A DNA stretch of 64,000 nt from positions 682,001 to 746,000 of the forward strand of contig NZ_FOCZ01000003.1 in NCBI RefSeq assembly GCF_900110245.1. Direction: 5' to 3'. Made by a program: the position numbers and the translations under genes. This DNA is from Niastella yeongjuensis. Its GTDB lineage: Bacteria; Bacteroidota; Bacteroidia; Chitinophagales; Chitinophagaceae. The notes under the pieces were generated by a model. The model did no database searches. It was not told where the DNA came from and saw nothing but the letters and a program-made list of their open reading frames with translations. Below are positions 33,747-44,900 of this stretch, in pieces (position 1 is the first letter of the stretch; each line of letters begins with the position of its first letter).

Positions 33747-36700
33747 ATGGTTCACTCCAGTATATATAAAAACATTGTAAAAACCGGCAGCGTGCTGTTC
33801 ATAGCGCTGTTGTGTATCGCCTGGCCGCACAGCTGCCTGGCGCAAACCGCCGTTAATGGAACGGTGGTGGATGATTTCGGCTACCCGGTACAGGGTGCCA
33901 TGGTGCACCTGAAAGGGGAGAAGATCGCTCAGGTCACCAATAAGGATGGCGTATTTGAAATAATTGCGACGCCTGGCGCCGTGTTGGTGTTTGAATACCC
34001 GGGTTATAATACCATTGAAGTAAAAGCGGGTAATAGACGGCCTTTGTTTGTTCGATTGCCGGCCCGATACCTGGAACAAAAAAACGGCCCGGCCATTAAA
34101 ACAGTGGCTGCCGGTGATACGATCTATATTGCCAATAAACCGGCGCCTGCTTTGAATGTGTTGTATGGCCAAACCAATGCGAGTTCTTTTTTGGGATCCA
34201 TTGCAACCGTGGGCTCTAATGAGTTGGGCAATACACCCGCTTCATCGTATACCTACGCCTTACCCGGCCGGCTGGCCGGGTTGAATGTAAACCAGACCAG
34301 TGGCTTTTATACACCCTTAACGGGAAGCCTTACCAGCAAGGATATTTTTATTGGGAACATTCCAAACAATACCAGCGGTGCGGGGCCTACTGATAATACC
34401 GAGTTCAATATTCAGTTAAGGGGGCACAATGCCAGTGCGGGCCAATCGCCCATTGTAGTGGTCGATGGCGTACAGCGCGAATTTTATTCGCTCGATCCGG
34501 AAAATATAGCGTCTGTAAGTGTATTGAAAGATGCCTTGTCAACCATTTTACTGGGGCAGAACAGTGCCCGCGGCGCATTGATAGTAACCACCAAACAACC
34601 GGTTACCGGTGCACCACGCGTGGCGTTTACGGCAGAGACCGGTGTGCAGAAACCGGTTCAATTGCCCAAACCATTACCCGCTTATCAGTATGCCTATTTG
34701 TTGAACGAGGCGTTGTTGAATGACAACAAAACACCGGCCTATACCGCGGCTGACTTTGCCGCGTACCGCGATCAAAGCGATCCGGTTGGTCATCCTGATG
34801 TGAACTGGTACAATACCATTTTGCGCGATCAGGCAAGTTTGAACCGGTATAACCTGAGTGTTACCGGTGGCGGCGCTACAGCCCGCTATGTAATAGGGTT
34901 GAACTATATGAATCAGAACGGACTGTTTGTTGAATCTGATTCCAACTCCTATAATACCAATGCGCAGTTGAAACGGTATATGATCAATTCCCGCATTGAT
35001 ATAGACGTAAATAAGAATTTCAATGTAGGGGTACAATTGTTCGGGCGTTTACAGGATGGCACACAACCCGGAGCTACTACTGCTACCATTTTACAGGGAT
35101 TGTTAACCACGCCCAATAATGCGTATCCCGTGTATAATCCCAACGGATCGTTTGGCGGTTCTGCCAACTATACCCAGAACCTGCTGGCACAAACCATTTC
35201 ATCGGGTTATATGGCCGATCACCTGCGCGATGTAATGGTTAACCTGGACCTTAACTACAAACTGGATAACTGGGTAAAAGGCTGGTGGGCGAAAGCAAAA
35301 GGAAATGTATCGGTACAGGAAGCCAGCAACCAGGACCGCAGCAAACAGGCGCCGGTGTTTTCGCAATCTATTTCAAATGCAGGCGATACGGCTTATCACC
35401 GCTATGGCAGTACGATTAACCAGGTAAATAATTTCACCAACACTTCCTGGGCCCGGTATCGCTTTGTGCAGTTGTCAACCGGGTATAACCGGCAGTTTGG
35501 CGATCACAACATTGCCGCTATGCTGTTGTTCGATCAAAAGAATGTGTTATTGAATTACGATATCCCTTCGGCGTTGACCAATTTTGCGGGCAAGGCCGCT
35601 TATAATTATGCCGATAAATACTTTGTAGAAGGTGCGTTGAACTACAGCGGATACAATCGCTATGCACCCGGTAACCAGTACGGGCTTTTTTATGCCGGTG
35701 GAGCAGGGTGGAACATGGCGAAGGAAAGCTGGATGCGGGCGACCTCCAACTGGCTCAATCAACTGAAATGGCGTGTTACGTATGGCCGTACCGGTAATGC
35801 CAATGTAGACAACTATGGTTATTTTATCTGGCGGCAGTTTTATACGCAGGTAGCCGGTACTTACCCCATTGGCAGCAATTATCCCAATGGGGCCGGTTTG
35901 GGTGAACAGGGTGTACCCGGCAGCCAGGTGCTCGCGAATGTGAGTGCCACCTGGGAAAAAGCCGATAAACTGAATGCCGGTGTTGATATGGCTTTCTTTA
36001 ATAACCGGCTGTTGCTGACTGCCGATTATTACCACGAACGCTATTTTGATGTGATGCAAACGCGTGGACGCAACATTGCGTTGATCGGTTCTACCTACCC
36101 CGTGGAAAATATCGGGATCGATCTGTACGAAGGCGGCGAATTATCACTTACCTACCAGGACCGCATCGGCAGCCTCAACTACTTTGTAACCGGCAATGCT
36201 GCCATACAACAATCGAAAGTGATCTTTATGGATGAACAATACCAGGCCTACCCCTGGAATGTTCATACCGGCCACCCCGTGGGGCAACGGTATGGACTTA
36301 TTGCCGATGGATTGTTGCAAACAGGAGCAGATGCGGCAGCAGCGGCTACGATTGCAGGTTATACGCCACATGCCGGTGATATAAAATACAAAGACCTCAA
36401 CAATGATCATGTGATCGATCAGTTTGATGTGGCGCCCATTGGAAAGGAACGGCCGTTGATCTATTATGGCGTTACGGCTGGTTTCGACTACAAGGGCATA
36501 GAAGCCAGCATCTTACTGCAGGGGGTAGCGAACCGGGAAAATTATGTGGGCAGCAATGCCCTCGATGCTGGTTTTCAGGGGCAGAACAACGGCTATTCGC
36601 AAGCCTATATCCAGTCACTGGGCCGCTGGATTCCCGAAACAGCCACCACCGCTCTATATCCCCGGTTGACCGCAGGTGGCAATGGCTACAATTATGCACC

Positions 36701-36944
36701 GCTGTTTCAATCAAGCTCGTATTTTCTCCGAAATGGGAATTATCTCCGCGTAAAGAATGTGGCAATAGGTTATAATCTTCCTTATGCGTGGATAAGAAAA
36801 CTAAGGCTGCGGGGCATAAAGGTCTTTGCCAATGCGCAAAACCTGTTTACCCATTCGGCTTATAAAGGGGTAGATCCTGAAGTGCCGTTCCCTGCTTATC
36901 CCTTACAAAAAGTAATCAATACCGGTATCACTGTAAAACTGTAA
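33747..36944 (+). CDS. SusC/RagA-type TonB-dependent transporter (divergent)
   Basis: The 1065-residue protein has a signal peptide (ends SCLAQ, about residue 33), a carboxypeptidase-regulatory-like domain (about 34-105), a plug (SPIVVVDGVQREFYSLDPEN, SVSVLKDALSTILLGQNSARG) and a beta-barrel ending VINTGITVKL. It lacks the EVVVxGYG segment that the other three SusC proteins here carry between the regulatory domain and the plug; the equivalent region reads NVLYGQTNASSFLGS after a longer linker. It is followed after 5 bp by a SusD gene, so these two are the natural pair. It should import oligosaccharides freed by the downstream glycosidases. Confidence 0.92.
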   Translation: MVHSSIYKNIVKTGSVLFIALLCIAWPHSCLAQTAVNGTVVDDFGYPVQGAMVHLKGEKIAQVTNKDGVFEIIATPGAVLVFEYPGYNTIEVKAGNRRPLFVRLPARYLEQKNGPAIKTVAAGDTIYIANKPAPALNVLYGQTNASSFLGSIATVGSNELGNTPASSYTYALPGRLAGLNVNQTSGFYTPLTGSLTSKDIFIGNIPNNTSGAGPTDNTEFNIQLRGHNASAGQSPIVVVDGVQREFYSLDPENIASVSVLKDALSTILLGQNSARGALIVTTKQPVTGAPRVAFTAETGVQKPVQLPKPLPAYQYAYLLNEALLNDNKTPAYTAADFAAYRDQSDPVGHPDVNWYNTILRDQASLNRYNLSVTGGGATARYVIGLNYMNQNGLFVESDSNSYNTNAQLKRYMINSRIDIDVNKNFNVGVQLFGRLQDGTQPGATTATILQGLLTTPNNAYPVYNPNGSFGGSANYTQNLLAQTISSGYMADHLRDVMVNLDLNYKLDNWVKGWWAKAKGNVSVQEASNQDRSKQAPVFSQSISNAGDTAYHRYGSTINQVNNFTNTSWARYRFVQLSTGYNRQFGDHNIAAMLLFDQKNVLLNYDIPSALTNFAGKAAYNYADKYFVEGALNYSGYNRYAPGNQYGLFYAGGAGWNMAKESWMRATSNWLNQLKWRVTYGRTGNANVDNYGYFIWRQFYTQVAGTYPIGSNYPNGAGLGEQGVPGSQVLANVSATWEKADKLNAGVDMAFFNNRLLLTADYYHERYFDVMQTRGRNIALIGSTYPVENIGIDLYEGGELSLTYQDRIGSLNYFVTGNAAIQQSKVIFMDEQYQAYPWNVHTGHPVGQRYGLIADGLLQTGADAAAAATIAGYTPHAGDIKYKDLNNDHVIDQFDVAPIGKERPLIYYGVTAGFDYKGIEASILLQGVANRENYVGSNALDAGFQGQNNGYSQAYIQSLGRWIPETATTALYPRLTAGGNGYNYAPLFQSSSYFLRNGNYLRVKNVAIGYNLPYAWIRKLRLRGIKVFANAQNLFTHSAYKGVDPEVPFPAYPLQKVINTGITVKL

Positions 36945-36949
36945 ACAAC

Positions 36950-38698
36950 ATGAAGCAACTACTTTATATAATTATTGTACTGTTTTTGGTTGGCTCTCTG
37001 TTCAGTGCTTGCCGTAAAACATATGAAAGCGTTCCGCTGGGGCAGCAAATAACGCCTGACCTTGCTTTTGATCCCCGCGATTCGCTGGGTAAACAGGCTA
37101 TGACCTACCTGCTTACCACTTATCAGCAGGCATTTTATAATGGCCACAACAGAATTGGTGGTAATTACCTCGATGCAGCTTCCGATGATGCAGTGGCTTC
37201 CGCCTCCGGCATTCCTGCGGTGCAGGGAATAGCAACCGGTGCTTATTCTGCAACACTCACCAATGCCGATGATATGTGGTCGCGTAACTATACCGCTATT
37301 CGTAATGCCACTGTTTTTATCGTAAACATTAACCGCGTGCCGATGATCGAAAAGCTGCCCAATGGCCAGCCGGCCCGAGCCGCCTATCGCAGCGAAGCCC
37401 GCTTTTTAAGGGCCTGGTTGTATTTCCAACTGGTAAAGCGGTATGGGGGTGTTCCATTGTTGGGTGATTCCATTCGCCAGATAACAGATAACGTGCAACT
37501 GCCACGTGCTTCTTTTGGTGATTGTATCAATTATATCGTCAGCGAATGCGATAATATAAAAGACAGTCTGCGTACAGCCGCCATGGTTACGGCCAATACC
37601 TATGGGCGTATCACCCGGGGCGCTGCCATGGCTTTGAAGGCAGAGGCGTTGTTGTACGCTGCAAGCCCGTTGTTTAACGGGGGCAATATCGAGGGCGGCA
37701 ATGAACTCACCGGCTATACCGGTTATGATCTCAACCGCTGGAAGCTGGCTGCCGATGCGGCCAAAGCCATTATCGATGAGGGCGCTTACAAACTGATGCC
37801 CAACTTTAACGATGTGTTCATTACCCAGGCAGCACCAGTGGGCAACAATACCGAGATCATTTGCTGGATGCAGGTTGGTACACCGGATAACAAGGTAGAA
37901 TCATCGAATGCGCCGGTGGGGTATACATCGGCCGGTGGGAATGGGGCTACCAGTCCAACCCAGAACCTGGTTGATGCTTTTGGTTCCGATTCCGGATATG
38001 CCATCACGGATCCTGCCGCGCATTATAATGTGAATGATCCGTACGCTCACCGTGATCCCCGGTTGAATTTAACTGTATTTCACAATGGCTCGTTATGGCT
38101 GAACAGACAGGTGCAAACATATAATGGCGGGCTCGACAAACCAGGCGGTACTGTACAGCAAACAAAAACTTCGTACTACCTGCGCAAGTTTATGGGCGCC
38201 TTTGAAAGTGTGAATAACACCCCCCCTTCTTATTCGGGTATGTACCACGACTGGGTATATTACCGCTATGCCGGTGTGTTGCTGAATTATGCAGAAGCGC
38301 TCAACGAGTTCTCCGGTCCGTCTACGGAAGTATACAATGTGTTGTATGCATTGCGAAAAAGAGCAGGCATATTGACCGATGCCGGCAATACCTATGGAGT
38401 ACCACAGGGAATGAGCCAGGAAGATATGCGCACCTTTCTTCGCAATGAACGGCGGGTAGAGCTGGCATTTGAAGAACAACGCTACTGGGACATTCGCCGT
38501 TGGAAAATAGCAGGGCCGGTATATAACAATGCCCCCCTGCGCGGATTAGACCTGCAATTATCCAGCAGCGGACAATTGTTTTACAATCCCATCCCGGTGC
38601 TTACAACTGTTTTCCGTGATCCGCAGATGTACCTGTATCCTGTTCCCTATAGTGAAGTGATCAGGAACAGCCAGATGCAACAAAACCCGCTTTGGTAA
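36950..38698 (+). CDS. SusD/RagB-type glycan-binding lipoprotein
   Basis: The 582-residue lipoprotein (lipobox LFSAC, Cys21) shows SusD features: SEARFLRAWLYFQLVKRYGG helix pair, TRGAAMALKAEALLYAASPLFN and RNERRVELAFEEQRYWDIRRW. It lies 5 bp after the SusC gene and 34 bp before a second SusC gene, so it may serve either. It shares more visible motifs with the SusD at 30531 (for example AASPLF and the late RxERRxELAFE) than with the SusD proteins of the outer loci, which suggests local duplication. Confidence 0.94.
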   Translation: MKQLLYIIIVLFLVGSLFSACRKTYESVPLGQQITPDLAFDPRDSLGKQAMTYLLTTYQQAFYNGHNRIGGNYLDAASDDAVASASGIPAVQGIATGAYSATLTNADDMWSRNYTAIRNATVFIVNINRVPMIEKLPNGQPARAAYRSEARFLRAWLYFQLVKRYGGVPLLGDSIRQITDNVQLPRASFGDCINYIVSECDNIKDSLRTAAMVTANTYGRITRGAAMALKAEALLYAASPLFNGGNIEGGNELTGYTGYDLNRWKLAADAAKAIIDEGAYKLMPNFNDVFITQAAPVGNNTEIICWMQVGTPDNKVESSNAPVGYTSAGGNGATSPTQNLVDAFGSDSGYAITDPAAHYNVNDPYAHRDPRLNLTVFHNGSLWLNRQVQTYNGGLDKPGGTVQQTKTSYYLRKFMGAFESVNNTPPSYSGMYHDWVYYRYAGVLLNYAEALNEFSGPSTEVYNVLYALRKRAGILTDAGNTYGVPQGMSQEDMRTFLRNERRVELAFEEQRYWDIRRWKIAGPVYNNAPLRGLDLQLSSSGQLFYNPIPVLTTVFRDPQMYLYPVPYSEVIRNSQMQQNPLW

Positions 38699-38732
38699 CA
38701 ACAAACCAATACTAACAACCTAATTTAATTAT

Positions 38733-41700
38733 ATGAACAAGCTTGTCGTTCTATTTTCAATAGCTGTTCTTTTTCTTCCCGGTCTTGCTGTGGCGCAGGA
38801 TAAAGTGGTAACCGGTACAGTGAAAGATGCCAACGGTCCATTGGCGGGCGCAACCGTTGCCGAAAAGCAGGAGTCGCGCAATGCAGTGGCAGCCGATAGC
38901 CGCGGCCATTTCAGGATCATCTTACGCGGTAATTCCGGCGTGCTGGTTTTTTCTTACCTCAATTACCAGCAACAGGAGGTGAACGTTAAAAAGGACCACG
39001 AGATAGAAGTAATAATGCAACAATCGGTACAGGGGATGGAAGAGATGGTGGTCGTTGGCTTTGGTAAAAAGAAACGTATTACGAATACGGGCGCCGTTAG
39101 TTCCATCAATGCGGCAGAGATCCGCGACGTACCTACTTCCAGTGTACAGAATGCGCTGGCGGGTAAACTGCCTGGTTTTTTTACCCAGCAACGTTCGGGT
39201 CAGCCGGGTAAAGACGCCTCCGATTATTTTATCCGCGGCGTTAGCTCCCTGAACCCCGATGGCAACCAGCCGTTGATTGTGGTTGATGATATTCAATATA
39301 CCTACCAGCAACTGGCACAGATAAATGTAAATGAGATCGAAAGCATTTCTATTTTAAAAGATGCCAGCACCACGGCCATCTATGGTATTAAAGGTGCCAA
39401 TGGCGTATTGGTAGTGACTACGCGCCGTGGTGCAGCAGGCAAACCAAAATTCAATGTACGGATGGAAGGCGGCGCGCAGGCGCCGGTAAGAACACCTAAG
39501 TTCCTCGATTCGTACCATACGGCCGAACTGGTGAACGAAGCCTATACCAATGATGGCCTTACCCCGGTCTTCAGTCAGGCCGATCTGGATGCTTTTAAAA
39601 CAGGCAATGATCCTTATGGCCATCCCGATGTGAACTGGTATAAAGCCATCAACCGGCCTTATTCATTACAGGGAAACAGCAATCTCGATATCTCTGGCGG
39701 TACCAGCCATGTAAAGTATTTTATTTCCGGCGGCGCCTTTTCGCAAAGCGGAAGCATCAGGAATTTCTCCACCAATACCGATGGCGTAAACAGCAACTAC
39801 TTTTACAAACGGTATAATGTCCGTTCGAACCTCGATATACAGGCTACCAAAAACCTGACCGTGCGGCTGGATGCTACCGTACGTTTTGGCGATATCAACC
39901 AGCCATATGCGATGGATGTGATCAGCAATATTTACGACTTCTCCAAAATACATCCTTACTCAGCGCCTTTTATCAATCCCGACGGCAGCTGGGCTTATGC
40001 GTATGATACGGAAAAGCAGTTGCCTACCATCAACGCGCAACTGGCATCGCAGGGATATAAACGCGATCGCCGTACCGATTACAATGTTTTGTTAGGTTTT
40101 ACAGAAAAGCTCGATGATATTACGCCTGGCCTGTCGCTCACCGGCCGCCTGGCTTATGCAAGTGTGGAACAAAACAACCTGACCCTGTTCAGGACATTTC
40201 CGCCAAGCTATCATTACGATCCGAGAGATAACAGCTATCACCTGAATACCGGCGTAAGTACCGGTGGTTATACCTATGGTACTTACAGAACATTGGGCAA
40301 TACCGACATCGACAACCAGCGTACCAACGTACAGGTTTACCTGAATTATGATCGCGTATTTGCTGCCGATCACCATTTCTCGGGACTGTTGTTATGGAAC
40401 CAGGAAAGTTACCGGGTAGATGTAGATAATACCGGCTTTTTCCCGGTTGTTGGCCAGGTACCGCATAAGTACCGCGGTTATTCATTAAAAGTAGGGTACG
40501 ACTACAAACAAAAATACCTGATCGATTTTAACGGCGCGTTCAATGGATCAGACCGTTTTCAGGCCAGCAAACGAAATGGGTTCTTCCCCGCAGTGGGTGT
40601 AGGCTGGAACATGGCCAAAGAAGAATTTTTCGACAAACTGTTACCGGCTTTCAGCCTGTTCAAGTTACGCGCCACTTATGGCATAGTGGGTTCCGATGTG
40701 GCGCCGGGCAATCAATATCTCTACAACCAGGTGTACAACCAGGGCGGTGGCTACAGCTTTGGACAAAACAACCAGGGCGCGGGTACTATTTATGAAGGCG
40801 CATTGGGTACGAAAAATGTTACCTGGGAAAAAGCAAAGAAGTTTGATGCCGGTTTAGACGTGAACCTGTTCAATGATAAAATATCATTGTCGGCCGATTA
40901 TTTTCATGAGTACCGCTATGACCAGCTGGTAACACCGGGTAATATACAATTGATTGCGGGTATAGGCGTTTCACCCACCAACGTGGGTATTACGGTGAAC
41001 AGGGGCTGGGAGGAAACATTCAACTACCACGACAAAATAGGAAACGTGCAATACAGCGTAGGACTGGTATGGTCATACGCAAAGAACAAGATCCTGTATA
41101 TGGCGGAAGCTTCGCCGCGGTTTCCCTGGCTGGCAAAAACAGGTCATTCCATTAACCAGCCGCAGGGTTATTTATTCAATGGATTTTACAGCGAAGATGA
41201 CATAGCCGATCCCAAGGCTGCCAAACCCGTTGGCTCGGGAACTTTACAGGCGGGTGACCTGAAATACAAAGACCTGAATGGCGATGGCATTATTGATCAG
41301 AACGATATCACCAATATTGGCAAGCCTAACCTTCCTAATACAACCATTGGTTTACCGATAAAGATCGGGTACAAGGGTTTTGATGCCAGCGTGCTTTTCC
41401 AGGGCGCCTTTGGCTATAGCCTGGGGCTCACCGGTACCGCCATCGAACCATTCAAAGGACAGTTTCAGCCGTTGCATGAGGACCGGTGGACACCCGCCAC
41501 GGCAGCTACTGCGCGGTTCCCGCGGTTGACTACCAATCCAACTACCATCAATAGCCCGGGAGCATATAACTCCGATTTCTGGGTGATCAATGCGCATTAT
41601 ATCCGCCTTAAAACAGTGGAGCTGAGTTATATTTTACCACGCCGGTGGCTGCCCTTAAAAATGAATAATGGCCGCCTGTACCTCAGCGCCTATAACCTTG

Positions 41701-41819
41701 CTACGTGGAGCAATGTAAGCAAGAAATACCAGGCCGACCCCGAGGTGGCCAGCAATACCGCGGGTGATGCCTACCTGGCACAACGCGTAATAAACATTGG
41801 ATTACAGCTGGGATTTTAG
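38733..41819 (+). CDS. SusC/RagA-type TonB-dependent transporter
   Basis: The 1028-residue protein has a signal peptide ending AVAQ (about residue 22), the regulatory-like domain (about 23-95), the MEEMVVVGFGKKKR segment at about 103, a plug (QPLIVVDDIQYTYQQLAQ, ASTTAIYGIKGANG) and the barrel ending VINIGLQLGF. It is the second SusC in this PUL and no SusD follows it; the next genes are glycosidases after a repeat-bearing gap of 149 bp. It may pair with the SusD at 30531, or share the SusD directly upstream. Confidence 0.94.
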   Translation: MNKLVVLFSIAVLFLPGLAVAQDKVVTGTVKDANGPLAGATVAEKQESRNAVAADSRGHFRIILRGNSGVLVFSYLNYQQQEVNVKKDHEIEVIMQQSVQGMEEMVVVGFGKKKRITNTGAVSSINAAEIRDVPTSSVQNALAGKLPGFFTQQRSGQPGKDASDYFIRGVSSLNPDGNQPLIVVDDIQYTYQQLAQINVNEIESISILKDASTTAIYGIKGANGVLVVTTRRGAAGKPKFNVRMEGGAQAPVRTPKFLDSYHTAELVNEAYTNDGLTPVFSQADLDAFKTGNDPYGHPDVNWYKAINRPYSLQGNSNLDISGGTSHVKYFISGGAFSQSGSIRNFSTNTDGVNSNYFYKRYNVRSNLDIQATKNLTVRLDATVRFGDINQPYAMDVISNIYDFSKIHPYSAPFINPDGSWAYAYDTEKQLPTINAQLASQGYKRDRRTDYNVLLGFTEKLDDITPGLSLTGRLAYASVEQNNLTLFRTFPPSYHYDPRDNSYHLNTGVSTGGYTYGTYRTLGNTDIDNQRTNVQVYLNYDRVFAADHHFSGLLLWNQESYRVDVDNTGFFPVVGQVPHKYRGYSLKVGYDYKQKYLIDFNGAFNGSDRFQASKRNGFFPAVGVGWNMAKEEFFDKLLPAFSLFKLRATYGIVGSDVAPGNQYLYNQVYNQGGGYSFGQNNQGAGTIYEGALGTKNVTWEKAKKFDAGLDVNLFNDKISLSADYFHEYRYDQLVTPGNIQLIAGIGVSPTNVGITVNRGWEETFNYHDKIGNVQYSVGLVWSYAKNKILYMAEASPRFPWLAKTGHSINQPQGYLFNGFYSEDDIADPKAAKPVGSGTLQAGDLKYKDLNGDGIIDQNDITNIGKPNLPNTTIGLPIKIGYKGFDASVLFQGAFGYSLGLTGTAIEPFKGQFQPLHEDRWTPATAATARFPRLTTNPTTINSPGAYNSDFWVINAHYIRLKTVELSYILPRRWLPLKMNNGRLYLSAYNLATWSNVSKKYQADPEVASNTAGDAYLAQRVINIGLQLGF

Positions 41820-41922
41820 CTGTAAGCCATAAGCTGTAAGCGGTAAGCAAAGGCAGGCAGCATGCTTTACAAAGGCAACCTGGCCGCGATGGCTTAAAGC
41901 TTACGGCTTGAAGCTTATAGCC
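41818..41922. repeat. Inverted word array between SusC and GH92 genes
   Basis: From the SusC stop codon on, 41818-41848 repeats TAAGC-type words (AGCTGTAAGC, CATAAGC, TGTAAGC, GGTAAGC). Positions 41892-41922 carry the matching complementary words (GCTTAAAGCTTACGGC, TTGAAGCTTATAGCC). The 31-base arms agree at about 23 positions as reverse complements with a 43-nt loop. It has the same layout as the arrays at 556-956 and 6206-6332. Confidence 0.7.
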
Positions 41923-41968
41923 TGGCCTTATTCGAAGGACAAAAATTTAATCTTTCGGTTAATATTAT

Positions 41969-44900
41969 ATGAACAAAAAGAGACAATATTTAATGGCGTC
42001 CCTGTTGTTAACTACCTTATCAGGCGCTGGGCAGTTATTAAGACAACCCGTGTCGTATGTGAATCCTTTTATTGGCGCCAGCACCAGTATCGATAAAGCA
42101 GGTGCCAGCCATGGGTTAGGAAAAACTTTCCCCGGCGCTACCACGCCGTATGGCATGGTGCAGGTGAGCCCGAATACAATAACGGGCGGCGACAATGGTT
42201 CAGGGTATAGCTATGAACATACTTCCATTGAAGGGTTCGCTTTTACGCAATTAAGTGGTATAGGCTGGTATGGCGACCTCGGTAATTTTTTAGTGATGCC
42301 GGCTACCGGGCCATTAAAAACATCGGCCGGCCGGCCTGATCATGAAGCAGAAGGGTACCGGTCGGCTTTTACCAAGCAATCGGAAGCTGCCAGTCCCGGT
42401 TACTACAAAGTAGTATTGTCGAAGTACAAAGTAAAAGCGGAGATGACGGCTACACCGCACAGTGGGATGTTGCGTTTTACCTTTCCCGCCAATGACCGTT
42501 CACGCATCCAGATCGATCTGGCGCGCAGGGTAGGGGGCACTTCAACGGAACAATATGTGCGGGTGGTTGATGAGCATACCATCGAGGGCTGGATGAAATG
42601 CACCCCCGATGGCGGTGGCTGGGGCAATGGCGAAGGCCATGCAGACTATACCGTTTACTTCTATGCTCAATTCAGCAAACCGTTAAAACAATACGGCGTT
42701 TGGAGTGCTGCTATTCCCGATGACTGGACACGCAAAAGAGAAGATATCGAAAGCCAGCGGTACCAGCAACAGATTGCCGCTGCGGCCACCAATGGCATCA
42801 CCAAACAACCGCGGGAACAAAAAGGAAAACACCTCGGTTTCTTTACCGAATTCGCTACCAAAGAAAATGAACAGGTACTGATGAAGGCCGGTATTTCCTT
42901 TACCGATGTGGCGCATGCGAAAATGAACCTGGAACAGGAGATCACCGGCTGGGACTTTGATAAAGTACATGCCAATGCCCGCACGCAATGGAACCAGGCG
43001 CTGGAAAAAATAAAAATAGAAGGGGGTACCGAAGAAGAAAGGGCGGTCTTTTATACGGCCTTATACCATACCATGATCGATCCCCGCATTGTATCGGATG
43101 TGGATGGCGCCTTTACCGGTGGTGATGGAAAGATACATACCGGTGCTGCCGCTCAAACCCGCCGTACTGTCTTCAGCGGTTGGGATGTGTTCCGCAGCCA
43201 GATGCCTTTACAAACTATTATCAATCCGTCGCTGGTGAATGACCTGCTGCGTTCATTGACCGACCTGGCCGATGAAACCGGCCGGCATTATTTTGAACGC
43301 TGGGAATTACTGAATGCCTATTCAGGTTGTATGATCGGCAACCCGGCCGTATCAGTGCTGGCCGATGCCTATGCAAAAGGCATCAGGAATTACGATATGG
43401 CGAAAGCGTATGCCTATGCCCGAAATAGCTGTGAACGATTTGGGAATGGTGATAAGGGCTGGACCTTCAGCACCGAGCCGGAAGACAACCGTCGTAATTC
43501 TTATGGCAATTCCCCATTTCCTATTTCCAATACATTGGAGAATGCCTATTCGGAATGGTGTTTGTCGCGCCTGGCAGCAGCACTGGGAAAGAAGGATGAC
43601 GAAAGTAAATATGCGCAACGGGCGCAGAGTTATAAGAACGTGTTTGATGTATCGAAGAACTGGTTCCGGCCACGTAAGGCAGATGGCAGTTGGGAAGACT
43701 GGCCAGCTGAAGGCCGCCTGAAACAATTCTATGGCACCGTAGAAAGCAATCCCTATCAACAGGGCTGGTTTGTGCCGCACGATGTACCGGGGATGGTACA
43801 ACTGATGGGTGGCCGCGACAGCGTGATCGCCGACCTGCTGCATTTCTTTAACAATGCCCCCGCAGACCTTTTATGGAACGATTACTACAATCATGCGAAT
43901 GAACCGGTGCATCATGTGCCGTTTCTTTTTAATCGCCTCAGCGCACCCTGGCTAACGCAGGAGTGGAGCCGCAAGATCTGCGCCCGCGCTTATCATAACA
44001 AAGTAGAGGGGCTCGTGGGTAATGAAGATGTGGGGCAAATGTCGGCCTGGTATGTGCTCGCGGCATCGGGCATTCATCCCGTATGTCCCGGTGAAACACG
44101 GTATGAGATCACCAGTCCGGTGTTCGCTAAAATTGAAATGCAGTTAGACCCGCAATATGCAACAGGCAAAACCTTTACGGTGATAGCCAAAAATAACAGC
44201 ACAAAGAATGTATACATCCAGCGTGCCTGGCTGAATGGAAAACCCTATAATAATTGTTTTCTCGATCATGCCGATATAGCTGCAGGCGGGGTGCTGGAAC
44301 TGGAGATGGGGCCGGCGCCTAACAAACATTGGGGCGTTGAAACAACTGACGACCTGGTGAAATATGCGAACACCCTGCAGGGCACGGCCTCAGATTTTGG
44401 TTGCAGTTACGGCAATACGTATCCTACTACTGCGCTTCCGTTTAGCATGAATGCCTGGAGCCCGCAAACAGGGAAGAATGGCGATGGCTGGAAATACCAA
44501 TACAGCGCTACTACCATCCGTGGGTTTGGTCAAACCCATCAATGCAGCCCCTGGGTGAATGACTATGCCGTGTTTACCCTGATGCCGGTTGCCGGTACGC
44601 TGGTAGTGGATGAGAACAAAAGGGCGGCAGCCTTTCATCATGAAAAGGAGACCGGCCGGCCGGATTATTATAAAGTAACATTCGACAATGGAATAACTAC
44701 TGAAATCACTCCGGTGGAACGCGGTGCGGCCATGCGATTTTCATATCCGCAAACGGCCGAAGGTTACCTGGTGCTGGATGGCTATACGCAGCTAAGCGGC
44801 GTGAACATCGATGCCGGTCATCGCCGTATAAGCGGCTGGGTGAACAATGCCCGTTGGACGCCCGCCCAATTCCGCAATTATTTTGTGCTGGAATTTGATC

